Assembly: GCA_016288675.1 (NCBI GenBank)
Contig: JAEELC010000053.1
Location: 1-11,834, forward strand
DNA: 11,834 bases
Direction: 5' to 3'
Origin: Acholeplasmatales bacterium
GTDB taxonomy: Bacteria > Bacillota_I > Bacilli_A > Acholeplasmatales > Anaeroplasmataceae
A program made the translations under genes and the position numbers. This document shows positions 1-7,122 of this stretch, one piece after another. The notes beneath the pieces are model-generated. The model made no database searches and had not been told where the DNA came from. It saw only the letters and a list, made by a program, of their open reading frames with translations. Every line of letters starts with the position of its first letter. Position 1 is the first letter of the stretch.

Positions 1-1611
<1,611 letters not shown>

Positions 1612-1622
1612 AAGCTACCTCC

Positions 1623-3134
1623 TTAGTTAAATCTCTTCTTGAAATCAAGAATATAAGCGTTTAATCTATCTAGATCTTGTGGTAAAGCCTTAGTTGTACG
1701 AATTTCTTCTGTAATAGCCTTACCAGCTTCAGTTAAGTCTAAATCACGATATAAATCATGTTCAAATCTTAAAATATCTTTAACAGCAATTGTATCTAGG
1801 TATCCATTAACTAAGCAATAAAGGATTACAGATTCCTTTTCGAAAGGAATAGTTTCATGTAAACCTTGCTTTAAGATTTCAACAGTACGTTCACCACGAT
1901 CAAGACGAGCCTTAGTTGAAGCGTCAAGGTCACTACCAAATTGAGTGAATGCTTCAAGTTCACGGTAGCTTGCTAAATCAAGACGAAGTGTACCTGAAAC
2001 CTTCTTAATAGCCTTAGTTTGAGCAGCACCACCTACACGAGATACTGAAAGACCGGCGTTAATAGCTGGACGAATACCTTTGTAGAATGAGTCAGATTGT
2101 AAGAAGATTTGACCATCAGTGATTGAAATAACATTTGTTGGAATATAAGCAGAAATATCTCCTGCTTGTGTTTCAATAATAGGAAGAGCTGTAATAGATC
2201 CTCCACCAAGTTCAGCACTTAATTTAGCTGCACGTTCAAGTAAACGAGAGTGTAAATAGAATACATCACCTGGATAAGCTTCACGTCCTGGTGGACGATG
2301 TAATAGTAAGGAAAGTTCACGGTATGCAACGGCATGCTTTGACAAATCGTCATAAACGATTAAGCAATCCTTTCCTTGATACATAAAGTATTCAGCTAAT
2401 GTAACACCTGAATATGGTGCTAAATATAAAACTGGAGCTGGGTTTGATGCTGTAGCTGATACAATGATTGAATAATCCATTGCACCATAGCTCTTTAATG
2501 TTTCATAAACATCTTCTACAGTTGATTGCTTTTGACCAATTGCTACATAAATACAAATAACATCCTTACCCTTTTGGTTAAGAATTGTATCTACAGCAAT
2601 ACTTGTTTTACCTGTTTGTCTGTCACCAATGATTAATTCACGTTGACCACGACCAATAGGTACTAGTGCATCTAGAGCTTTGATACCAGTTTGAAGTGGT
2701 GTATTAACACTTGATCTGTCCATAACACCAGTAGCTTTCTTTTCAATAGGACGATAATCCTTTGCTTCGATAGCTCCTTTACCATCAAGTGGTAATCCAA
2801 GTGGATCAATAATACGACCGATAAAATCTTCTCCTACTGGGATATTTAAAATTTTACCAGTACACTTAACGATATCACCTTCACGTACCTTACTTGAATC
2901 ACCAAGTAAGATAGCTCCGACAGAGTCACTTTCAAGGTTTTGAACCATACCATAAACATCATTAGGGAAAATTAAAAGTTCACTACTCATAGCATTGTCT
3001 AATCCGTGGATAATGGCAATACCATCACCTACAGATACAACAGTACCGATAGTTTCTGTCTTAATATCATCCTTATAAGCTTCAATTTGTTTTTTGATAA
3101 GATTCGAAATCTCTGATAAATTGATATTACTCAT
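1623..3134 (-). CDS. atpA: ATP synthase F1 subunit alpha
   Basis: This is the non-catalytic nucleotide-binding subunit of F1, alternating with beta in the hexamer. At 503 aa it is a standard, intact length. Visible motifs are the N-terminal helix that contacts delta and b, the barrel with [15 protein letters not shown] near residues 31-44, Walker A GDRQTGKT at 170-177, and [10 protein letters not shown], whose Arg at about 366 is the arginine finger reaching into the beta catalytic site. The family motif [13 protein letters not shown] follows near 404. The start is ATG 3134-3132 with AAAGGA 6 nt upstream, just after the atpH stop. The gap to atpH is 12 nt and to atpG 11 nt, consistent with a single mRNA. 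Nothing is missing. Confidence 0.98.
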   Translation of the reverse strand: MSNINLSEISNLIKKQIEAYKDDIKTETIGTVVSVGDGIAIIHGLDNAMSSELLIFPNDVYGMVQNLESDSVGAILLGDSSKVREGDIVKCTGKILNIPVGEDFIGRIIDPLGLPLDGKGAIEAKDYRPIEKKATGVMDRSSVNTPLQTGIKALDALVPIGRGQRELIIGDRQTGKTSIAVDTILNQKGKDVICIYVAIGQKQSTVEDVYETLKSYGAMDYSIIVSATASNPAPVLYLAPYSGVTLAEYFMYQGKDCLIVYDDLSKHAVAYRELSLLLHRPPGREAYPGDVFYLHSRLLERAAKLSAELGGGSITALPIIETQAGDISAYIPTNVISITDGQIFLQSDSFYKGIRPAINAGLSVSRVGGAAQTKAIKKVSGTLRLDLASYRELEAFTQFGSDLDASTKARLDRGERTVEILKQGLHETIPFEKESVILYCLVNGYLDTIAVKDILRFEHDLYRDLDLTEAGKAITEEIRTTKALPQDLDRLNAYILDFKKRFN

Positions 3135-3146
3135 AAAGTGTCCTTT

Positions 3147-3665
3147 CTAAATAGATTTCTTTAAATGGCTTAATTGGTTGTTTAATGATAAATCTAAGCT
3201 TCTACCATTATATACAGCCTTAATACCACCAATTAAAGATTCATCTACATAATTATAAATTATTATTCTCTTTTGACCGATTGCCTTCTTTAATGTTTCT
3301 TCAACACTTAAGATTTCTTTCTTAGTTAATAAAGATGCTGAATATACATCAACCTTAACTGCACCATTGTCAGCTAAAATTAATTGTTCATATTCAAAAG
3401 CAATCTCTTTAATCATATCCATACGATTATTGTCTAAAAGTACAAATAAGAAATCAATAAAAATAGGTTCGAAATCAATAAGAGTATTTTTAATTGCATC
3501 CTTCTTATCAGCAAGTGTAATACGAGGATAAGTTAATACTTTTAAAAAGTCGGGATTGTCATTTAATAACTTAACAAATAAGTTGAAGTTATCATTAACA
3601 AGTTCTTCTTCAGAGTTTGCTTGAGCAAGTTCAAATATAGCCTTTGCGTATTCATTAGCTATCAT
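3147..3665 (-). CDS. atpH: ATP synthase subunit delta (OSCP-like)
   Basis: This peripheral stalk subunit ties the top of F1 to the b dimer so the alpha/beta hexamer does not turn with the rotor. It has 172 aa, normal for the family. The N-terminal helical domain begins MIANEYAKAIFELAQ, the standard start of delta subunits. The C-terminal part has GGIKAVYNGRSLDLSLNNQL, matching the conserved Gly-Gly and 'D-x-S' end of the OSCP/delta family. It overlaps atpF by 4 nt (ATGA: the ATG of atpH shares bases with the TGA of atpF), a classic arrangement for translational coupling; no separate strong ribosome binding site is needed. Identity rests on motifs plus position between atpF and atpA. Confidence 0.96.
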   Translation of the reverse strand: MIANEYAKAIFELAQANSEEELVNDNFNLFVKLLNDNPDFLKVLTYPRITLADKKDAIKNTLIDFEPIFIDFLFVLLDNNRMDMIKEIAFEYEQLILADNGAVKVDVYSASLLTKKEILSVEETLKKAIGQKRIIIYNYVDESLIGGIKAVYNGRSLDLSLNNQLSHLKKSI

Positions 3666-4249
3666 TTGATTTCAGCTCCTTCGATGATAGAGTTAACTAC
3701 ATCTAGATATTTTTCTCTATCAACTTCATGTTCAACAATCTTAGAAGCAGCTTCAAATGCAATAGTAACAATTTCATTCTTGATTTCTTGTTGCTTATTG
3801 CTAACTTCTCTTAAGATGTCTTGCTTTGATGCTTCAAGACGAGCCTTTGCTTCTTCCTTAGCAGCATTAATGATTTCCTCTTTACGAGCATTACCATCCA
3901 TTTCTGCACTTTGGATAATTCTTCTAACTTCATCTTGAGCTTCAGCTAATTGCTTCTCAAGGTCTTCCTTTAAAGCTTGAGCCTTTGCATTAGTTTCACG
4001 TGCTTGATTTAATTCTTCATCAATCTTAGCCTTACGAGCTTCTAACATATTAGTAATAGGCTTCCATAATAAGAATTTAACTAATAAGAAAAGAACAAAT
4101 GTTGCAACTAATTGCATCATAAATTGGCTAAACCATTGTAGCCATTGTTCCTTTGAAATTGCTGCAAAATCATCAGCACTTAGAGGTCCTAAGCAATTTT
4201 GAACGAATTCTCCGACTTCTTTTAATGTGTCATCTAACGATAAAATCAT
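3662..4249 (-). CDS. atpF: ATP synthase Fo subunit b, with long N-terminal extension
   Basis: This membrane-anchored peripheral stalk subunit forms a dimer linking Fo subunit a to delta/F1. It has 195 aa. A single membrane segment lies at about residues 43-62 and is followed by LWKPITNMLEARKAKIDEEL, typical of bacterial b just after the membrane. A long Lys/Glu/Ala-rich coiled coil then runs to the C-terminus. The start is ATG 4249-4247, supported by GGAGGA 7 nt upstream. This leaves about 42 residues before the membrane segment (acidic, with a WLQWF patch), clearly more than in E. coli or Bacillus b. It has no lipoprotein signal, so Cys19 is probably not lipidated. It ends in TGA overlapping the atpH ATG. 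The family call is firm; the role of the extension is unknown. Confidence 0.95.
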   Translation of the reverse strand: MILSLDDTLKEVGEFVQNCLGPLSADDFAAISKEQWLQWFSQFMMQLVATFVLFLLVKFLLWKPITNMLEARKAKIDEELNQARETNAKAQALKEDLEKQLAEAQDEVRRIIQSAEMDGNARKEEIINAAKEEAKARLEASKQDILREVSNKQQEIKNEIVTIAFEAASKIVEHEVDREKYLDVVNSIIEGAEIK

Positions 4250-4290
4250 AAGTCATTCCTCCGTTCTTTGTTATATCTATTATTTTTAAA

Positions 4291-4560
4291 TTATAGCTTG
4301 TAGCAAAGAATGGCAATGATTAAACCGTATAAACCAGTAGTTTCAGCTACAGCTTGACCAATTAACATAGTAACTGTAATCTTACCAGAAGCTTCTGGTT
4401 GACGACCTACAGCTTCTACACCCTTAGCAGCTGCCATACCTTCACCAATACCTGAACCTACACCAGTGAATACTGCAATACCAGCACCAATAGGTCCAAA
4501 TTGAGTTAAAATAAATAATACTGATAATACTTGTGTTAAAACTTGTGATAAAACTGTCAT
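4291..4560 (-). CDS. atpE: ATP synthase Fo subunit c, two-glutamate type
   Basis: This is the proteolipid that forms the rotating ion-carrying ring. It has 89 aa in two membrane helices joined by the polar loop [10 protein letters not shown] (about 51-60), in which RQPE is the conserved F1-contact loop. Helix 1 carries the Gly-rich [17 protein letters not shown] and helix 2 carries [11 protein letters not shown]. The essential carboxylate is Glu73 (codon 4342-4344). V71, E73, T74, T75 and Y78 line up with the V63, E65, S66, T67 and Y70 ion ligands of the Na+ ring of Ilyobacter tartaricus. At the place of its Gln32 there is Glu40 (codon 4441-4443), giving two carboxylates per site. The start is ATG 4560 with AAAGGAGAT about 8 nt upstream, a strong site fitting a subunit needed in many copies. 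Gaps are 18 nt to atpB and 41 nt to atpF. Confidence 0.97.
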   Translation of the reverse strand: MTVLSQVLTQVLSVLFILTQFGPIGAGIAVFTGVGSGIGEGMAAAKGVEAVGRQPEASGKITVTMLIGQAVAETTGLYGLIIAILCYKL

Positions 4561-4578
4561 TTTAAATTATCTCCTTTT

Positions 4579-5262
4579 CTATTGTTGTTCTTCAACTTTT
4601 TCAGAATCATCAATCTTCATTGATGTAAAAATAGTTGTTAAAATTACAAACACTAATGTTTGAATTACACCTGACATTAAATCAAAATAAATGTTAATGA
4701 TTGGAATAGCCCAAACTATAGGCCAACCAAAACTCTTAATAAGCATAGAAATTACGTTACCTGCAACAATATTACCAGTTAAACGTAATGTTAAGCTTAG
4801 AGGTAGAGCGAATTCTGAAATAATGTTAATAGGGATCATAATAATAGCTAATGCTGGAACAGGTCCAATAAAGCTCTTTAAATATCCCTTGATACCCTGG
4901 CTTTTAATACCAGTGATTTGTACGATAAAGAATGTAATAATAGCTAATGCTGCATTCGTTATCATATTACTTGTTGGGTTTGTTAGGCCAAATACGGAAC
5001 TAATGTTTTGGCACAACAATGATATTCCTAACGCCAATAAGTAAGGTGCATAATGCTTCCATCTCTTACCCATATTTGTTCTAGTGAAATTATTAATAAT
5101 TTCAACAATACTAATCCATGGAATCATCCACTTTGGTACATCACCAAGTGGATCCACATGCTTAATCTTAATACCAAGAACGATTAATAATATTACTAAG
5201 AATGCAAATATGATTAATAAAGAAAGCATTTGATCACCTACTCCAGGAAGTAAAAGTGTCAT
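4579..5262 (-). CDS. atpB: ATP synthase Fo subunit a
   Basis: This is the stator membrane subunit that provides the two ion half-channels next to the c-ring. It has 227 aa, with five to six hydrophobic segments. The conserved fourth-helix motif LPLSLTLRLTGNIVAGN is present; its Arg160 corresponds to the essential Arg210 of E. coli subunit a. The last-helix motif YFDLMSGVIQTLVFVIL is also typical, and a charged tail DDSEKVEEQQ closes the protein. The ATG (5262-5260) overlaps the TAA of the upstream atpI-like gene by one base (TAATG), with AAGG about 10 nt before it, so translation is likely coupled. Order a, c, b, delta, alpha, gamma, beta is the standard bacterial one. Confidence 0.97.
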   Translation of the reverse strand: MTLLLPGVGDQMLSLLIIFAFLVILLIVLGIKIKHVDPLGDVPKWMIPWISIVEIINNFTRTNMGKRWKHYAPYLLALGISLLCQNISSVFGLTNPTSNMITNAALAIITFFIVQITGIKSQGIKGYLKSFIGPVPALAIIMIPINIISEFALPLSLTLRLTGNIVAGNVISMLIKSFGWPIVWAIPIINIYFDLMSGVIQTLVFVILTTIFTSMKIDDSEKVEEQQ

Positions 5263-5711
5263 TATTTGTCAGCCTTCTTTCCTTTAAAATTTAAAATCGT
5301 AAATACAACTAGTAAAACTAAAAAGTGTAAGGCGTATCCAATTCCTGTTGGAATTAGATTAAATCTTGGCGACTCACTAGTAAACTGGTTCATCGCAACA
5401 AGTGCAAATATAGCTCCGAAACTAATTATTCTTAAAAAGAAATATATCATACTTCTTTTGAATAAATCATTCTTACCAGAATATGCATCAGTATAACTTG
5501 GACGACTTCCACGAAGTTGGAATCCAAAGTTCATAAGACCTAAGAATGTTCCTAAGAACATTGATAGCATCCATACTTGATTCATATTATTATCTTTTGT
5601 TATAGCAACATTAAAAATAAGTGCAAGAATAATACCTAGTACTAAAGTAATTGGCGAAACAAATAACCCCATCTTATGTAAGTTATTTTGTTGTTCCGTG
5701 AGAATCACCAC
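5262..5711 (-). CDS. atpI: AtpI-like ATP synthase accessory membrane protein
   Basis: This is a small integral membrane protein of the AtpI (ATP synthase I) type by position directly before atpB and by topology: hydrophobic segments at about residues 17-36, 46-66, 91-110 and 125-143 of the longest reading, with a polar loop (RGSRPSYTDAYSGKNDLFKR) and a basic end GKKADK. In other bacteria AtpI helps assemble the c-ring and may act with AtpZ in Mg2+ handling; here this is inference. The start is uncertain. The reading given uses GTG 5711 (149 aa), but the only good ribosome-binding-like bases (AGGTGG) lie on top of that GTG. ATG 5672-5670 (136 aa, 10 nt after the upstream stop) is an alternative through reinitiation. 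Sequence motifs alone are weak; position carries much of the call. Confidence 0.8.
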   Translation of the reverse strand: MVILTEQQNNLHKMGLFVSPITLVLGIILALIFNVAITKDNNMNQVWMLSMFLGTFLGLMNFGFQLRGSRPSYTDAYSGKNDLFKRSMIYFFLRIISFGAIFALVAMNQFTSESPRFNLIPTGIGYALHFLVLLVVFTILNFKGKKADK

Positions 5712-5955
5712 CTATATTTAGTTTAAATAAAAGCATTAAAAAGATGATTAATCCAATTATTGCCCCGATTACTGCAAGAATTGCTGCCCACGTTTCTTGC
5801 TTAATTGCATATTTACCTATACCAAAGCCAACTAAGGTTAATGTAATCATTTCTACAAAACCTTGGGTAACCACAGCATAAATTTGTGCAATTTCTGACA
5901 TTGATTTCTTTTTCTTGTCTTGTTTTGGCTCGTTATTTTGATTATTTTGTTCCAA
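5683..5955 (-). CDS. atpZ: AtpZ/AtpI-family small membrane protein
   Basis: This is a protein of about 90 aa with two membrane helices. After a polar, Lys/Asn/Gln-rich N-terminus, helix 1 ([20 protein letters not shown]) ends in the Gly-rich G-x-G-x-G-K turn, and helix 2 is [20 protein letters not shown]. This two-helix hairpin with a Gly/Lys turn fits AtpZ, the small protein encoded ahead of AtpI in many atp operons and tied to c-ring assembly and divalent cation uptake. The frame is open up to ATG 6006, but that start would overlap upp by 65 nt. I prefer TTG 5955-5953, with GGAG 9 nt upstream and a 14-nt overlap with upp. A later ATG at 5901 (72 aa) is also possible. The gene has its own frame distinct from upp and from the downstream gene. 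Confidence 0.78.
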   Translation of the reverse strand: MEQNNQNNEPKQDKKKKSMSEIAQIYAVVTQGFVEMITLTLVGFGIGKYAIKQETWAAILAVIGAIIGLIIFLMLLFKLNIGGDSHGTTK

Positions 5956-6568
5956 ACAATCTATCTCCACAATCTCCAAGACCTGGGATGATATATCCAT
6001 CTTCATTTAATCTTTCATCAAGTGAAGCTGTATAAATATCTACATCTGGATGAGCTTTTTGTAAGGCTTTAACACCTTCTGGTGCAGCAACTAAACCAAC
6101 ATATTTAATGTTTTTAACTCCACGAGCTTTTAAATTGGTAACTGCTGCAATTGCAGATCCACCTGTGGCAAGCATAGGATCTACTAACAAGACAATACTT
6201 GAAGTAACGTCATTTGGAAACTTCGCATAATATTCTACAGGAACTAGAGTTGTTTCATCTCTATACATACCTATAAATCCAACTTTTGCTGAAGGAATCA
6301 TACTACGAATTCCATCCACCATACCAAGACCTGCACGAAGAATTGGGACAATTACAATTTCTTGTGCTAGTTCTTTTTGCACAGTTTTACAAATTGGGGT
6401 CTCAATTTCTACATCTCTTAATGGGAAGTCACGCGAAATTTCATAAGCCATTAAGCTTCCGATTTCTTGAACATTTTCATAGAAATCTTTTGTTTTTGTT
6501 TCCTTTTTACGTATATTAGTTAATTTGTGTTTGATTAAAGGATGATCTACAATAATAAATTTTCCCAT
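5942..6568 (-). CDS. upp: Uracil phosphoribosyltransferase
   Basis: This cytoplasmic pyrimidine salvage enzyme converts uracil plus PRPP to UMP plus pyrophosphate. It has 208 aa, the usual length. The PRPP-binding loop [13 protein letters not shown] lies at residues 129-141, the flexible region [11 protein letters not shown] near 77-86, and the uracil-binding C-terminus [15 protein letters not shown] at 192-206, all as in the type I UPRT family. The start is ATG 6568-6566, with GAGGA about 6 nt upstream inside the last codons of rpiB; only two bases separate the rpiB stop from this ATG. Its place directly before the atp genes is shared with Bacillus-type genomes (upp-atp). The C-terminus overlaps the AtpZ-like gene. 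Identity is certain. Confidence 0.98.
   Translation of the reverse strand: MGKFIIVDHPLIKHKLTNIRKKETKTKDFYENVQEIGSLMAYEISRDFPLRDVEIETPICKTVQKELAQEIVIVPILRAGLGMVDGIRSMIPSAKVGFIGMYRDETTLVPVEYYAKFPNDVTSSIVLLVDPMLATGGSAIAAVTNLKARGVKNIKYVGLVAAPEGVKALQKAHPDVDIYTASLDERLNEDGYIIPGLGDCGDRLFGTK
5965..5968 (-). promoter_or_regulatory. Probable ribosome binding site deciding the TTG start of the AtpZ-like gene
   Basis: GGAG on the minus strand, 9 nt before TTG 5955 and inside the 3' end of upp. It is the best-spaced Shine-Dalgarno-like motif for this frame; the upstream ATGs at 6006 and 6000 have none as good. Confidence 0.5.
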
Positions 6569-6570
6569 AG

Positions 6571-7002
6571 TTATTCCTCAATCATTTTGATTCTTCTAAT
6601 ATGACGCTCTGCATTTGAAAAAGGAGTATCTAGCCAAATCTTAGCTATTTCAATGCCTCTATCGAAAGATACATTTTTTTGTCCCAAAGCTAATACATTA
6701 GTATCATTATGCTCACGAGTTAAACGAGCAGTTGTTACATCAGTAACAAGAGCGCATCTTACACCCTTTACCTTATTGGCCACAATTGAAACACCAATAC
6801 CAGTTGAACAACAAACAATACCTCTATCTGCTTTACCGCTTGCTACATCTTCAGCAGCACGACGCGCAAATGTTGGATAATCGCAAGAATCATAAGTATA
6901 AGTACCTTCGTCAATAATTTCATGACCTTCTTGCTTTAAAAACTCGATTAATTTGTTCTTTAAATCTAGTCCACCATGATCGCAACCTAATGCTATCTTC
7001 AT
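6571..7002 (-). CDS. rpiB: Ribose-5-phosphate isomerase B
   Basis: This enzyme interconverts ribulose-5-phosphate and ribose-5-phosphate in the pentose phosphate pathway, feeding PRPP synthesis. It has 143 aa, typical for the RpiB/LacA/LacB fold. Visible motifs are GCDHGG at 6-11, SCDYPTFA near 39-46, [20 protein letters not shown] at 61-80 with Cys65 matching the catalytic base of E. coli Rpi[13 protein letters not shown] with His98, and the phosphate-binding end AERHIRRI. A LacA/LacB (galactose-6-phosphate isomerase) role is less likely because it stands alone, without a lac partner, beside upp. The start is ATG 7002-7000 with GAGGTG about 7 nt upstream. It is the first gene after the promoter at 7065-7094 and so heads the rpiB-upp-atp operon. 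Confidence 0.95.
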   Translation of the reverse strand: MKIALGCDHGGLDLKNKLIEFLKQEGHEIIDEGTYTYDSCDYPTFARRAAEDVASGKADRGIVCCSTGIGVSIVANKVKGVRCALVTDVTTARLTREHNDTNVLALGQKNVSFDRGIEIAKIWLDTPFSNAERHIRRIKMIEE

Positions 7003-7035
7003 ATAAAAACACCTCTTTTATTTCATTTTGCTTCA

Positions 7036-7057
7036 ATGTAATGTTTACACACTACAT
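7036..7057 (-). promoter_or_regulatory. Inverted repeat at the predicted transcription start of the rpiB-atp operon
   Basis: On the minus strand the arms ATGTAGTGT and ACATTACAT flank a GTAA centre. In RNA all nine positions can pair (one G-U), closed by a GUAA loop of the GNRA class. As DNA it is a near-perfect palindrome directly downstream of the -10 box, the place of a repressor operator. It could be a 5' stabilising hairpin of the mRNA, an operator, or chance in AT-rich DNA. No known regulator is recognised. Confidence 0.45.
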
Positions 7058-7064
7058 CAGTTTA

Positions 7065-7094
7065 ATTATACCCCTTTTTTTTATAAAATGTAAA
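7065..7094 (-). promoter_or_regulatory. Sigma-A-type promoter of the rpiB-upp-atp operon
   Basis: TTTACA (7094-7089) and a perfect TATAAT (7070-7065) are separated by 18 nt on the minus strand, about 63 nt before the rpiB ATG. The start of transcription is expected near 7058. The -35 box overlaps the U-tract of the upstream terminator, so one operon ends where the next begins. The spacer includes an A8 run followed by G4. Confidence 0.8.
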
Positions 7095-7117
7095 GAAAAA
7101 CCGGGTTTACCCCCGGT
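7092..7117 (-). terminator. Rho-independent terminator of the ABC/GH28 gene set
   Basis: On the minus strand ACCGGG (7117-7112) pairs with CCCGGT (7105-7100) around a GGTAAA loop, followed by TTTTTCTTT (7100-7092). It lies just after the GH28 stop codon. The plus strand has no T-run on the other side, so it works in one direction only. An alternative short hairpin (TTTACC and GGTAAA around GGG, 7120-7106) uses the same bases and would compete with it. Confidence 0.88.
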
Positions 7118-7122
7118 AAATA

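Noticed and set aside
3662..3664. The TGA stop of atpF as proof of the standard genetic code
   Set aside because: If TGA were Trp the frame would still end one codon later at TAG, so this stop decides nothing. The consistent use of TGG for Trp is the better evidence.
3621..3938. Plus-strand open frame of 105 codons
   Set aside because: It is antisense to atpH and atpF, which are clear; its residues are Ser/Leu-rich and reflect the complement of the helical coding sequence.
4193..4195. Cys19 of subunit b as a lipoprotein attachment site
   Set aside because: The preceding residues are acidic and polar, with no hydrophobic signal peptide or lipobox.
4691..5044. Plus-strand open frame of 117 codons with hydrophobic runs
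   Set aside because: It is the mirror of the membrane helices of atpB; Ile/Leu codons read as hydrophobic on the opposite strand. It has no motif of its own.
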